From the NCBI GenBank assembly GCA_009780325.1, contig WRAF01000011.1:1-56486 (forward strand): DNA of 56,486 nucleotides. The letters run 5' to 3'. Source of the stretch: Bacillota bacterium. Lineage in GTDB: Bacteria; Bacillota; Clostridia; Christensenellales; Pumilibacteraceae. Below the pieces are notes generated by a model. The model made no database searches. It saw only the letters and a list, made by a program, of their open reading frames with translations, and was not told the DNA's origin. The stretch's first letter is position 1; the number at the start of each line of letters is the position of its first letter. The translations under genes were made by a program, and so were the position numbers. This document shows, in pieces, positions 25,548-35,033 of this stretch.

Positions 25548-27161
25548 TTATTTTTGCACTTTTACTTTTTTCTCACCAAATGTATCATAAAACCCGCTTA
25601 TCTCTTTTTCTAAATCAATATCACCACTGTCCTTTTCTATGATAATTTTGTACTCTAAGTTCTCATTTAATAATGCTCTTTTTAAAATTTCAAGCATCTG
25701 CTCACCGCAAAATGCCAAATAATCTGCCCTTGATGCATAAATTGTTAAGACATTTTTATCAATTTTAAGTGCACTGACATCATGCCTGCCTATAACCTGA
25801 AAAATTGAAGGAGCAGCGTTTTTTCTAAAAAAAGTCAGTATTTTGCCCCATAGTTTTTGCGGAGTCAAATTGACAGGTGGTGATTGATGATTAATGGGTG
25901 GTTTAGCAAAAACTTCAGCAGGAGCGTCAACTAAACGCCCACCCAACATCGTATCACTCGTATTCAGACTTTTAGTGGATATCTCCATATTTTTCTGCCT
26001 TTCATCCACTAAAACATTATTTAAAACAACATTAGTTGTGAACTGCTTCTCTAGCCTTAATATCCTCTCATCAAGCGCATTTAAATCCAGTGCATACAGC
26101 TTTATTGCCCTAATTATAGCCGCCTCTAATGCAATCTTAGGGCTAACAGCATACTTTATGCTGTTTTCTAATTCACTAAATAAAACTACAAGCGCAGCCA
26201 GTCCTTCTATAGAAAACTCTTCTGCCTTTTTAAGCAGCCTCTCTTTTGTCTCATCATTAACCTGCAGCACATCTTTAGCAGTTTTTGCCACCATCAAATC
26301 TCTGGACAAATGCATTAATTCTCTTGCTATTGCACCTGCACTTTTTCCATCTTCTATCAATTTATTAGCTAACTCAATAGACTTATTAAAGTCTTTATTG
26401 TTGATATATTCTAATAAATCCATACTTGCCGTCAAACTATTGCCCAAAATGCCGCTGATATCTTTAAACATCAGTTTGCCGCTTGACAGTCCCATCGCCA
26501 TATCAGCAATTGATAAGGCATCTCTGACGCTTCCTTCTGCAGCAGCAGCAATGCTTAATACTGCCTCATCTTCAAACTCTTTTTTTTCTGCCTTGTATAT
26601 TCCCTTAATTAATGAAGCAATCTCCTGCATATTAACCAGTCTAAAATCAAATTTTAAACATCTTGATAAAATAGTAGCAGGCAGTTTATGAGGCTCTGTA
26701 GTCGCTAAAATCAGCACAGCAGACTCAGGCGGCTCTTCTAATGTTTTTAACAAAGCATTGAAAGCAGCCCCGCTAAGTGAATGAACCTCATCAATTATAT
26801 AAACTTTGTATTTGCCATGAATAGGCGGATATTTGATTTTTTCTCTTAAGTCCCTAGCATCATCCACACCATTGTTTGACGCAGCGTCAATTTCAATTAT
26901 ATCTAAATTATTTTCAAATTTACTTGCACTGCAGGGACCGCACTTATCGCACGGAGCATTCTTCTTATCCTCACAATTTATCGCCCTTGAAAAAATTCTG
27001 GCAAGAGTAGTTTTGCCTGTCCCTCTAGCCCCAGAAAACAAATAAGCATGAGAAACCCTGCCCCCTTGAATTTGATTAATAAGAGTGCTTGTGATGTGGT
27101 TTTGCCCTATGACCGCACTAAATGTTTTAGGACGGTATTTTCTGTATAAAGTTGTTTGCAT
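25548..27161 (-). CDS. dnaX: DNA polymerase III gamma/tau subunit
   Basis: Clamp-loader ATPase. Walker A GARGTGKTTLARIF, the zinc module CEDKKNAPCDKCGPC, Walker B VYIIDEVHSLSG and sensor TTEPHKLPATILSRC lie in the first 180 residues. Domain III spans to about 370, and a shorter tau-like tail follows. 537 residues. I saw no obvious slippery site for a gamma form. It is first in dnaX-lipoprotein-ybaB-recR. Confidence 0.96.
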   Translation of the reverse strand: MQTTLYRKYRPKTFSAVIGQNHITSTLINQIQGGRVSHAYLFSGARGTGKTTLARIFSRAINCEDKKNAPCDKCGPCSASKFENNLDIIEIDAASNNGVDDARDLREKIKYPPIHGKYKVYIIDEVHSLSGAAFNALLKTLEEPPESAVLILATTEPHKLPATILSRCLKFDFRLVNMQEIASLIKGIYKAEKKEFEDEAVLSIAAAAEGSVRDALSIADMAMGLSSGKLMFKDISGILGNSLTASMDLLEYINNKDFNKSIELANKLIEDGKSAGAIARELMHLSRDLMVAKTAKDVLQVNDETKERLLKKAEEFSIEGLAALVVLFSELENSIKYAVSPKIALEAAIIRAIKLYALDLNALDERILRLEKQFTTNVVLNNVLVDERQKNMEISTKSLNTSDTMLGGRLVDAPAEVFAKPPINHQSPPVNLTPQKLWGKILTFFRKNAAPSIFQVIGRHDVSALKIDKNVLTIYASRADYLAFCGEQMLEILKRALLNENLEYKIIIEKDSGDIDLEKEISGFYDTFGEKKVKVQK

Positions 27162-27229
27162 AAATTTTTTATTGATATTGAAACATAAGCGCCTAATATA
27201 TGATACACAATATTAATGGCATCTTACAA

Positions 27230-28321
27230 TTAAAATAATAACCCACCCCAATTAGACAAGTAACTTACTAAAAAGCTTAACCCAATTCCCAATGCAACTG
27301 CACCAGTGAATACAATTATATCAGCTAGTTTTAACTTAAAAGACCTTTTATACACCACATACAACAATCCTCCTGCAACAATAATTATAGAAAACAAAAT
27401 AAGTCTAAATGGTATACTATCAAGCCCTGATACTAAAAAAGCAGATATAATTGTCAAAGGTAACAGCACTATATAGCCAAACTTAGAGTTAGAAATCATT
27501 TCAGCATTCTCAGATTTTTCTCTTGGTAACAATAAAATCAATCCCACCCAAGATGCTGCCCCAACAAGCCCCCAAAAAAGATACATAACCCATAGATTTT
27601 CTGGACTAAAAAAATTTGACCCAACAACAATATTTTCTTGTCTACTAATTAAAAGTGCTATAGGACTATAAACAAACCACCTATTAGGGGCAAGCGGTGA
27701 GGTATCTCCCCATCTGCCAAATATAGTGCCTCCAACACGAGTAGCAACTATATTATTAATGCTAACCATTAATAATGCAAGCACAGTAGAATAAATGATT
27801 ACAAAAATCACTCCGTCCAGCACTCTATTTGCTCTAGAAAATACAAATGCATTAAATCCGAAAATCCCAAATCCAATTGGTAGAGATAAAAAATATGCAA
27901 CTACAAATCCGCTAAAAACAAACCCATTCGGCATAGCCGCTGTTATGATAACCATGCTCCAAAAAGAAACAGTATAAGCAATAAAAACAGCAATTAACCC
28001 AATTATAGCTTTGACTAGATATATTTTGCACCTTTTGATACTCATAGAATATAAGCTGTCAATTTGTCTAGAATTCATTTTGAAACTAAACACAACCATA
28101 GGCACGACAAAGCACATTATTGCAAACAAGATAATAGGCACAGACAATCTGCTAGGCGGAATGGTATAAATCATCTCCCCAGTCCAGTCATTAAACCAAC
28201 TTCTAGGTGCAAAATTAGCAGTAGCAGTAAAAATTACTGTAATAACAGTTGCCATCACAAGCAACACTAAAACGGGTATTAAACTTTTTTTAAATTCATA
28301 AGAAAAATATTTCTTCATCAT
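27230..28321 (-). CDS. ABC-2 type permease
   Basis: Membrane half of an ABC exporter. About 360 residues with eight or so hydrophobic segments (first at about 16-38) and few charged residues. The ATG at 28321 overlaps the ATPase stop as ATGA, with GGAGG upstream, so I choose it over the ATG two codons earlier. The substrate is unknown; such pairs often handle peptides or drugs. Confidence 0.85.
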   Translation of the reverse strand: MMKKYFSYEFKKSLIPVLVLLVMATVITVIFTATANFAPRSWFNDWTGEMIYTIPPSRLSVPIILFAIMCFVVPMVVFSFKMNSRQIDSLYSMSIKRCKIYLVKAIIGLIAVFIAYTVSFWSMVIITAAMPNGFVFSGFVVAYFLSLPIGFGIFGFNAFVFSRANRVLDGVIFVIIYSTVLALLMVSINNIVATRVGGTIFGRWGDTSPLAPNRWFVYSPIALLISRQENIVVGSNFFSPENLWVMYLFWGLVGAASWVGLILLLPREKSENAEMISNSKFGYIVLLPLTIISAFLVSGLDSIPFRLILFSIIIVAGGLLYVVYKRSFKLKLADIIVFTGAVALGIGLSFLVSYLSNWGGLLF

Positions 28322-29187
28322 ACACATTGCCCTCCTGCAGATAAATGAAATAATTCCTCAAAATCAATATTCATTTGGTCAACTATTAACGGCTTTAAAA
28401 GAGTAATTTTTTCTAAAATCTCTTCTTTGCTACCTACACATGCAATCCTAATAATACGACCGCTAGTTTCAAACGACTGCACCAAAAAACCTAATTCTTC
28501 ACGAGTAATTTCTCTGTCAAAAGCTATGTTAAACTTTAAATAATTATCATACTGATTTTTTGTGCTCCCCGTTCTTGCCACTCTCTTGCCGTCAAGCAAA
28601 GCATAACTATCACAAATTTCTTCTAATTCTCTTAAAGAGTGACTGGCGATTACAACAGTAGTCCCTAACACCCTTAAAGTATTCAATCCCTCTTTAAATA
28701 CTAGTCTAGCCATTGGGTCTAACCCATCAAAAACTTCATCCAGCAATAAGTACTTTGGTCTAGACGCAAAAGCAATTGCAACAAATAATCGCCTTTTCAT
28801 GCCTTTAGAAAAATTCTTAAGCGGAGTATTTATATCCAGTCCAAATAAATCAATATATTTATAAAAAATACTATCGTCAAAATCATAAAAGGCTTTATAT
28901 AGCTGAGTCACACTTTTACCGCTAGCTATCGGAGAAAAAAATGGCTCATCAGGCAAAAATAAACACTCTGATTTCTTTTTCTCATTCTCATAAATGTTTT
29001 CACCATCAAACAAAACCTCCCCCGCATCTGCTTTCATTACTCCTGCCATAAGCCTAAGCAAAGTAGACTTTCCCGCCCCGTTTATACCGACTATTCCAAA
29101 CATACTTCCCTTTTCAATTTTAAAATTCATTTGATCAAGAGCAACAAATTTTTCATAGCTTTTACTTAAATTTTTTATTTCTATCAT
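28318..29187 (-). CDS. ABC transporter ATPase
   Basis: ATP-binding subunit of the exporter with the permease at 27230. Walker A GINGAGKST, Walker B KYLLLDEVFDGLDP and switch His in IASHSLRELEE are normal. The signature is FSKGMKRRL, a divergent form common in YtrB/EcsA-like exporters. The last ~70 residues form an extra C-terminal domain. No GntR-type regulator is adjacent, unlike many YtrB systems. Confidence 0.9.
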   Translation of the reverse strand: MIEIKNLSKSYEKFVALDQMNFKIEKGSMFGIVGINGAGKSTLLRLMAGVMKADAGEVLFDGENIYENEKKKSECLFLPDEPFFSPIASGKSVTQLYKAFYDFDDSIFYKYIDLFGLDINTPLKNFSKGMKRRLFVAIAFASRPKYLLLDEVFDGLDPMARLVFKEGLNTLRVLGTTVVIASHSLRELEEICDSYALLDGKRVARTGSTKNQYDNYLKFNIAFDREITREELGFLVQSFETSGRIIRIACVGSKEEILEKITLLKPLIVDQMNIDFEELFHLSAGGQCV

Positions 29188-29221
29188 GCTTTGCTTCTCC
29201 TTATTTCTTCTTAAATCTTAT

Positions 29222-30448
29222 TTAAAACACCCAATCTCCATTTTTGAATATTTCCATTTCAGTGCCGTCATATCTAATGCCGACTACGCTTAAATCGCTG
29301 GTTCCAATCATAAAGTCCACATGCTCTATAGAATCATTGATTCCCATCTCTTTTAATTCTTCTTTAGTATATTTTGTGCCGTCTTTAATGCATGCACTAA
29401 ACCCACGACCAATAGCCAAGTGGCATGACGCATTTTCATCAAACAATGTATTATAAAACAGTGTTTTTAAATTTTGAATAGGAGAATTAAAACCGACAAG
29501 CGCCACCTCACCTAAATAATGTGACCCCTCATCTGTTTCAATGATTCCTTTTAAAGTCTCATACCCTTCTTTAGCACCAAAATCAACACATCTGCCGTCT
29601 TTAAACTCCATCCAAAAATCTTTGATAATTGCCCCACGCCTGACAAGCGGCAGCGATGCAACAACTTTTCCGTTTGTTGTCCTATAATCAGGAGAAGCAA
29701 AAACTTCCTCAGTAGGCAAGTTTGCAGTGAATGCCCTTCCATGATGAGATTTTTCTGCAGCACCAGTGAATTCATAGTTTTGAGGCAAATCCATAGTGAT
29801 ATCTGTACCCAAAGAATTTTTTAAGCGCAGCGATTTTAAGTTTGCTTCAGTTAAAATATGCGACCTTTTTGCAATTGCCTCCACATGAGTTTTCCAGGCT
29901 GCAATTGGGTCTTTAGTATCTAGACGCACAGTTTTATGGATATATTCCCATAATTTTGCAACCGCTTTTTCACCCTTTAGTTTAGGGAAGATTTTTTCTG
30001 CCCACTCTACATTTGGATAAGCTGCCAAGCACCATCTAATCTTATTAGAACCTGTTGCCTCACGCAGTTTTTTCATTGCGTTTGATGTTGCTATTGCTGC
30101 TTTTTTGATTTTTTGCGGATCGACATCACTTAATAAATCAGGGCGCTCTGACAAAATATTTAATAGAGGAGCTTTGTTGTCCACTACCCAATCTCTTGAT
30201 GCTACCACCCAGTCAGGAATATCAGTCAATGTCTCATCATCTTGATATTGATAAGACATTTTGCCAATTTCAGCATGCGACCAAAAGATAGTCACTTTTT
30301 TAGCGCCGGCTTTATATGCCTGCCTTACTACTTCTTCAACTAAATCAGCCGCTTCTATATCAGCGCCTATTGCCAAAGCCTCACCGTTTTCTAAGTTTAT
30401 GCCTTGTTTAATTATTAACTCAGCATAAGAAACCAATTTTTTATCCAT
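29222..30448 (-). CDS. pepS: Aminopeptidase, M29 family
   Basis: Thermophilic-type metallo-aminopeptidase (AmpS/PepT/PepS clan). NLENGEALAIGADIEA opens the N-terminal domain, EVFASPDYRTTNGKVVAS carries conserved metal-site Glu and Asp-containing segments, and HVDFMIGTSDLSV is the conserved C-terminal motif. I start at the ATG at 30448 (MDKKLVSYAEL, 408 residues), with AAGGAG upstream. Single gene. Confidence 0.92.
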   Translation of the reverse strand: MDKKLVSYAELIIKQGINLENGEALAIGADIEAADLVEEVVRQAYKAGAKKVTIFWSHAEIGKMSYQYQDDETLTDIPDWVVASRDWVVDNKAPLLNILSERPDLLSDVDPQKIKKAAIATSNAMKKLREATGSNKIRWCLAAYPNVEWAEKIFPKLKGEKAVAKLWEYIHKTVRLDTKDPIAAWKTHVEAIAKRSHILTEANLKSLRLKNSLGTDITMDLPQNYEFTGAAEKSHHGRAFTANLPTEEVFASPDYRTTNGKVVASLPLVRRGAIIKDFWMEFKDGRCVDFGAKEGYETLKGIIETDEGSHYLGEVALVGFNSPIQNLKTLFYNTLFDENASCHLAIGRGFSACIKDGTKYTKEELKEMGINDSIEHVDFMIGTSDLSVVGIRYDGTEMEIFKNGDWVF

Positions 30449-30521
30449 TTTACTTTTATCTCCTTGTTGCTTTTTGTAAAAAGCAACCAAAAATTTTTAA
30501 TCTTTCAATCCTAATATTAAT

Positions 30522-30688
30522 TAGACCTGTTCAATAACCTGCATGGTCAGATAAAGCATGGATTTTTTTTAAAGCAAAATTTTATTGTTTTTGCAGCTAA
30601 TACTAGAAGTATTAACAAAAAAAAGAATAAAATTTTTGAATAAAAAAAGCTGTTTTAGATGTGTCATGCAGGTTATTGAACAGATCTA
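30522..30688. repeat. R1 element, the only complete copy
   Basis: 167 bp from TAGACCTGTTCAATAACC to the inverse arm ending GATCTA. Arms of about 24 bp match with one mismatch. A second inverted pair (AAATTTTATT with AATAAAATTT) encloses TACTAGAAGTA in the middle, so the element folds into one long hairpin. TA flanks on both sides suggest a TA target duplication. It separates pepS from the radical SAM gene. Confidence 0.92.
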
Positions 30689-30692
30689 GTTA

Positions 30693-31286
30693 TTAAATAA
30701 TCTGCCGCACTCTAAACTCTGCACCTAGCTCTTTAGCAATCTTTTCACACTCTTTTTTCTCTTCCTCACTTAAGATATCAACCACTGTCAATATCGTCTT
30801 AATCCCAAACTCTATACAATCTTTAACAAATTGTATCATAGCCTCATAAGCGTTGTCAAATATAGACTTAACCAATTCATCATATCTTTTTTTATTAGGA
30901 GCATTTAGTGATACAGATACAGCATCAATTAAGCCTTTTATCAATGGCACAATATTTTTAGAGTTTATCAAATCACCATGCCCGTTTGTATCTATTCTAA
31001 TAGGGATATTAAGTGCTTTCAAAGCTTTAGCAATCTCTATTATGCTCTCTATCCTATAAGTCGGCTCGCCAAATCCACAAAAAACAATCTCTTTGATATT
31101 AGATAGTTTTGCATGCGTTTTGACCTCATTTATAACTTGGCTTATATTAGGTTCATTATCAAGCCACAACTTATGCCCAAAAATATCGCCATTGTTTCTA
31201 ACACAAAAACTACACTGGCAATTGCATTTATTGGTCAAATTAATATAAAGGTTTTCACCTATTTTGTATGTGTAAATATTGCTCAT
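30693..31286 (-). CDS. TatD-associated radical SAM protein
   Basis: Short (197 residues) radical SAM enzyme. The cluster motif CxxxCxxC is in NKCNCQCSFCVRN at residue 18; FCGFGEPTYR is the GGE-like SAM motif and IRIDTNGHG follows. Small enzymes of this type are known to occur next to tatD; the reaction is unknown to me. Its ATG overlaps the tatD stop by 4 bp, so the two act together. Confidence 0.9.
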   Translation of the reverse strand: MSNIYTYKIGENLYINLTNKCNCQCSFCVRNNGDIFGHKLWLDNEPNISQVINEVKTHAKLSNIKEIVFCGFGEPTYRIESIIEIAKALKALNIPIRIDTNGHGDLINSKNIVPLIKGLIDAVSVSLNAPNKKRYDELVKSIFDNAYEAMIQFVKDCIEFGIKTILTVVDILSEEEKKECEKIAKELGAEFRVRQII

Positions 31287-32038
31287 ATTTTAAATAATTT
31301 TTGCGCATTATGAGTTGTAATTTCTTCTATCTTCTCAAACTCCATTCTTAATACATTTGCAATTTTCTCTATCACAAATCGCACATTTTTAGGCTGATTG
31401 ATTTTCCCTCTAAAAGGCTCTGGCGATAAATAAGGGCAATCCGTTTCAACAAGCAATTTATCTAATGGAATTGATTTTATAATCTCATCATATTTAGCGT
31501 TTTTAAAAGTAACCGCCCCGCCAAAAGATATATAAAAACCTAAATCTGTATAAAATTTGGCAGTTTCACTTGAACCAGAAAAACAATGCATGACAGCTCC
31601 ATTTTTTATTTTGTGCTTATGCATATTTATTATGTTTTGCATGTCTAAATAAGCATCTCTTAAATGGAAAATGATAGGTAAATTTGTTTGACTGATTAAA
31701 TCAAGTTGTTTAATAAGCACCTCATTTTGCATGCCCTTCTCTACAAATTTATGATAATAATCTAAACCTATTTCACCAAAAGCCACTACTTTCTTGTTTT
31801 TAGATAATTCAAAAATTTGATTTAAAACATCATCGCTTGCTTTGTCGGCGTCATTTGGATGAATTCCTACACTTGCAAAAACATTTCTATATTCATTAGC
31901 TAAGTTAACTGCATTTATACTAGATTCTAGATCAAAGCTGGCACAAATTATTTTTTTTAAACCATTTACAGCCATATTAGCAATAATTTGACCTGCATCA
32001 AGCCTGTTATCCGCTAAATGCGCATGTGTATCTATCAT
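31283..32038 (-). CDS. tatD: TatD family deoxyribonuclease
   Basis: Metal-dependent DNase of the amidohydrolase fold, linked to DNA repair and tRNA quality control. MIDTHAHLADNR supplies the first two metal His, GEIGLDYYH the Glu, IFHLRDA and MHCFSG further His, and VETDCPYLSPEP the catalytic Asp. 251 residues is normal. Upstream partner of the radical SAM gene. Confidence 0.95.
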   Translation of the reverse strand: MIDTHAHLADNRLDAGQIIANMAVNGLKKIICASFDLESSINAVNLANEYRNVFASVGIHPNDADKASDDVLNQIFELSKNKKVVAFGEIGLDYYHKFVEKGMQNEVLIKQLDLISQTNLPIIFHLRDAYLDMQNIINMHKHKIKNGAVMHCFSGSSETAKFYTDLGFYISFGGAVTFKNAKYDEIIKSIPLDKLLVETDCPYLSPEPFRGKINQPKNVRFVIEKIANVLRMEFEKIEEITTHNAQKLFKI

Positions 32039-32163
32039 AAGTATCCTTTATAAATGATGTGATTTTTATAGAAAACATAAACCACTTAATTTTGTCACGC
32101 TAATTAACAAATGTCAAGGTCATGACAATTTATTGGACGGGACGCATGATGTGAGACTTGTTT

Positions 32164-32334
32164 TTTAAAGAAGAGATGCTATAGCAATGACAAAAAATAA
32201 AATTATTCACTAATTTCAAACACTACTCCGCTTAAAACTTAAAATTATGTCATCCTGCAAAGACTCTATTCCTTAAGCTTCTCCCCTGCCATTAATCTAA
32301 TTTTTGTCATGCTATAAGCATCTCTTTTTTTATA
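32164..32334. repeat. R2 interspersed repeat, copy A
   Basis: Starts AAAGAAGAGATGCTATAGCA, and that arm recurs inverted at the end as TGCTATAAGCATCTCTTTT. It contains ACTACTCCG and TGTCAT boxes shared with copies at 35213 and 39069. The remainder of the 407-bp gap 32039-32445 (about 32040-32160 and 32335-32445) shows nothing I can support. Confidence 0.75.
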
Positions 32335-32445
32335 TTCTGCTTGTTCCACTATGATTTAATCCTCTTATAAAGATCTCATCATTATTCCTTTATGCTATGC
32401 AATATATATCTCTCTTTGACATAAACATATTTAAGAATCTTATTA

Positions 32446-34218
32446 TTATAATAACTTCTTTAGTTCTTCCAAAGTATTCTCAAATTCATTCATAGCCACT
32501 TCATAGCTATCCGTCTTAGCTAAATCCACTCCCGTATCTTTTAATATTTCATAAGCAGGCTTATGTCCGCCCGCCTTTAAAAATTTATCCTTGTATACAT
32601 CAACAAACTCTGGCTCTTCTAAAATTCTTTTAGCAATATTAACCGCTGCAGTCAAGCCAGTCGCATATTTATATACATAAAAAGAAGTATAAAAATGAGG
32701 AATCCTAGCCCACTCATACTTAATCTCATCATTATGACGCACCGCTGTGCCATAATATTTTTTGTTCAATTTCAAATAAGTGTCACTCAAGTTGCCTACT
32801 GTAAGCGGCTCACCCGCTTTATCCATGTCATGCGTCATCATTTCAAATTCCGCAAACATACTTTGTCTAAACAGCGTAGCCCTAAACATATCAAGATAGT
32901 AATTTAATAAATATGCCTTTTCTGATTTATTTTTTGCACCTTTAATCATGTGTTTTAATAATAATACTTCATTAACTGTGCTTGCTACTTCCGCAACAAA
33001 TATTTTATAATTCTCTTTTGCAAAGGGTTGAGTTTGTGCCGAATAATAGCTATGCATAGCATGACCCAGCTCATGAGATAAAGTAAACACATCATTAAGC
33101 GTTTTAGAATAATTCAACATTATATAAGGATGTACTCCATACACCCCAAATGCATATGCCCCACCTCTTTTGCCCTTTGTTTCATGAACATCAATCCACC
33201 TGTCGTCCCTTGCCATATTCAACAAATCTTGATACTCTTTACCTAACGGTATTAAGCCCTTTTTGCATAATTCATAAGCATCATCATACTCTAATTCTAC
33301 ATTCATTCCTTCTACAATAGGCACAAGCATATCATACATCCACAAGTTTTGAACGCCTAACACTTTTTTTCTTAAAGCCATATAATCATGCATAACAGGC
33401 AATGCCTTTTTAACAGCCTTTAAGAGATTATTGTACACATCTTTTGGTATATCCTCTCCATGAAGAGCTTGTTCTAATGCACTATTAAAACCTCTTGCAG
33501 TTGCATAAAAATTGTCCGTTTTAACAGAACCGCCATAAAGTGAAGCAAAAGTATTAATCAATGATTTATACGCACCATACAATCCTTCAAATACCAATTT
33601 TCTTGTCGGCTGATCGCCAGTAGTCATATAATATGAATATTTACCAAAAGTAAGCTTTTCTTTTTCGTCACCGATTTTTAAAACAGGCAATGGCAAATCA
33701 ACATTGTTAAGCATGCCAAAAGTATTGCTTGTGCCACGCAAAGCAACGCTTGCTTGAGAAAGAATTTTTTCTTCTTTTTCAGATAAAATATGTTTTTTTG
33801 TGCGCAAAATTTCTTTTAAATCATAATCATAATCGCTAAAATCAGAATCTTTAATTAAGTTGTTTAAATAATTTTCATCTAAAGACGCTATCTCAGAATT
33901 TATATAAGAGCTTTCTGCACTAAAGCCAGCATACAATGATGTGATTCTGTCCATCATCGAAACATAAGTATCAACACTAGAATCTTGGTCTTTTTTCATG
34001 TGAGCATAAGCATACAGTTTGATTATCATTTTGCCCATTTTATCGCAAAATTTAAACGCCTCTAAAAGCATTGATTTAGAATCAAGTTTGCCTTTAAAAT
34101 CGCCAATCTTTTTGTACTCCGACTTAACACAGTTAAACTCTGTTTCCCATACTTCATCCGTTTTAAAAATATGCTCTAACGCCCATCTGTGTTTTTCATC
34201 AATCTGATCTCTTGTCAT
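32446..34218 (-). CDS. pepF: Oligoendopeptidase F
   Basis: Cytoplasmic M3B zinc peptidase that degrades short peptides. The zinc site is LSHELGHAMHSYYSAQ at about residue 383, followed downstream by the Glu-containing VAEVASTVNE segment. 590 residues is normal. AAGGAG and a TACAAT promoter lie upstream. Single gene; its end is followed by R2. Confidence 0.96.
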   Translation of the reverse strand: MTRDQIDEKHRWALEHIFKTDEVWETEFNCVKSEYKKIGDFKGKLDSKSMLLEAFKFCDKMGKMIIKLYAYAHMKKDQDSSVDTYVSMMDRITSLYAGFSAESSYINSEIASLDENYLNNLIKDSDFSDYDYDLKEILRTKKHILSEKEEKILSQASVALRGTSNTFGMLNNVDLPLPVLKIGDEKEKLTFGKYSYYMTTGDQPTRKLVFEGLYGAYKSLINTFASLYGGSVKTDNFYATARGFNSALEQALHGEDIPKDVYNNLLKAVKKALPVMHDYMALRKKVLGVQNLWMYDMLVPIVEGMNVELEYDDAYELCKKGLIPLGKEYQDLLNMARDDRWIDVHETKGKRGGAYAFGVYGVHPYIMLNYSKTLNDVFTLSHELGHAMHSYYSAQTQPFAKENYKIFVAEVASTVNEVLLLKHMIKGAKNKSEKAYLLNYYLDMFRATLFRQSMFAEFEMMTHDMDKAGEPLTVGNLSDTYLKLNKKYYGTAVRHNDEIKYEWARIPHFYTSFYVYKYATGLTAAVNIAKRILEEPEFVDVYKDKFLKAGGHKPAYEILKDTGVDLAKTDSYEVAMNEFENTLEELKKLL

Positions 34219-34252
34219 TTTATTTTAACTCCTTAAAATTTTATTCCCAGTC

Positions 34253-34281
34253 ATTGTATCACATAAAAATTCAAAACGCAA
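34253..34281 (-). promoter_or_regulatory. Promoter of pepF
   Basis: TTGCGT (34281-34276), 17 bp, TACAAT (34258-34253), giving a leader of about 28 nt that carries AAGGAG. Confidence 0.65.
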
Positions 34282-34310
34282 GCATTTTATTTTATAAAAT
34301 ATAGTTAAAC

Positions 34311-34345
34311 AAAAAAAGAGAGCCGTTTTAATCCTGCCCTCTTTT
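34311..34345 (-). terminator. Terminator of XRE gene 2a
   Basis: On the minus strand AAAAGAGGGC pairs with GCTCTCTTTT, then T. It follows the 34367-34591 gene. Confidence 0.75.
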
Positions 34346-34366
34346 CTGTATTTGTATTAGCTGACT

Positions 34367-34591
34367 TTAATAATCTTTTAACCCCACTAAATAATCTATT
34401 GAGCAGTCAAAATATTGCGCCAACTTAAAAAGAAACTCTATACTAGGTGAGTATTTTTTATTAATCCAGCCATTAATGGTTTTCTCCTGAATACAAACAC
34501 ATTTACTAAAGGCTAAAATACTTTTACCTTCCATTAGCGCCCTAAGATTAAGAGCAAATTTTTCTCTATTATACTCAATATATTTAGTCAT
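34367..34591 (-). CDS. Small XRE-family repressor (module 2a)
   Basis: 74-residue one-domain XRE protein. The helix-turn-helix lies at about residues 24-44 (ILAFSKCVCIQEKTINGWI), and it ends SIDYLVGLKDY. About half its residues match the protein at 34805, fewer the pair at 14-15 kb, although the C-terminal FDCSIDYLVGLKD part is shared by all. TAATAT ends 4 bp before the ATG and no Shine-Dalgarno is present, so it is probably leaderless. Confidence 0.88.
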   Translation of the reverse strand: MTKYIEYNREKFALNLRALMEGKSILAFSKCVCIQEKTINGWINKKYSPSIEFLFKLAQYFDCSIDYLVGLKDY

Positions 34592-34595
34592 ATAA

Positions 34596-34660
34596 ATATT
34601 ATTCGCAATTTTCAGCGAAAATGGAAAATGCTTGACTTCGGAAATATTTACGAATATAAT
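34596..34660. promoter_or_regulatory. Divergent promoters and operators of module 2a
   Basis: RNA promoter on plus: TTGACT (34632-34637), 17 bp, TATAAT (34655-34660), spacer filled by TTCGGAAATATTTACGAA (34637-34654). Regulator side: -10 TAATAT (34601-34596), with TTCGCAATTTTCAGCGAA (34602-34619) next to it. Both operators are 18 bp with TTCG and CGAA ends. Confidence 0.78.
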
Positions 34661-34666
34661 AATACC

Positions 34667-34787
34667 ATATATATGTGTGTGCTGTTAAAACAAGGAATTA
34701 TCGAGTATGCATTAAGCTAGCAAGGCATCGCAGATACGCAGCTTTTAACAGCAAAACACTACGCAAACCGATTGTGTGGTGTTTTTA
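34667..34787 (+). ncRNA. Structured RNA 2a divergent from an XRE repressor
   Basis: Predicted ~120-nt RNA. GCTGTTAAAA pairs with TTTTAACAGC to close a domain with an inner hairpin (TATC and ATGC against GCAT and GATA) whose loop shows AAGCTAGCAA. A terminator follows: ACACTACGCAA with TTGTGTGGTGT, then T. Compared with 2b, stem positions change in compatible ways. A frame through the RNA exists in this copy but is broken by stops at other places in 2b. Confidence 0.75.
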
Positions 34788-34804
34788 TGATATTAAATTG
34801 CTTC

Positions 34805-35029
34805 TTAATAATCTTTTAACTCAACTAAATAATCTACTGAACAATCAAAATGTTTTGCTAAACGAAAAAGATGCTCTACACTTGGACTGGTAGTTTTTAT
34901 TATCCATGAGTTTATTGTTGTTTGCGGTATCCCAACAATTTTGCTAAAAGACAAAATACTTTTATCGCCAATTAGCTCCTTAAGTGTAAGAGAAAATCTC
35001 TCTCTGCTAAATTCTTCATTAATTTTCAT
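34805..35029 (-). CDS. Small XRE-family repressor (module 2b)
   Basis: 74-residue paralogue of the 34367 protein: helix-turn-helix around ILSFSKIVGIPQTTINSWI, end CSVDYLVELKDY. Recognition-helix residues differ from 2a (PQTTINS against QEKTING), in line with a different operator. It starts next to a TAATAA box with no ribosome site. Its 3' end abuts RNA 2a (18 bp from the T run), so the two modules are stacked head to tail. Confidence 0.88.
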   Translation of the reverse strand: MKINEEFSRERFSLTLKELIGDKSILSFSKIVGIPQTTINSWIIKTTSPSVEHLFRLAKHFDCSVDYLVELKDY

Positions 35030-35033
35030 ATAA

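Noticed and set aside
34675-34893. 72-residue plus-strand frame over RNA 2a
   Set aside because: It runs antisense into XRE gene 2b and is not conserved in RNA 2b, where the frame stops early.
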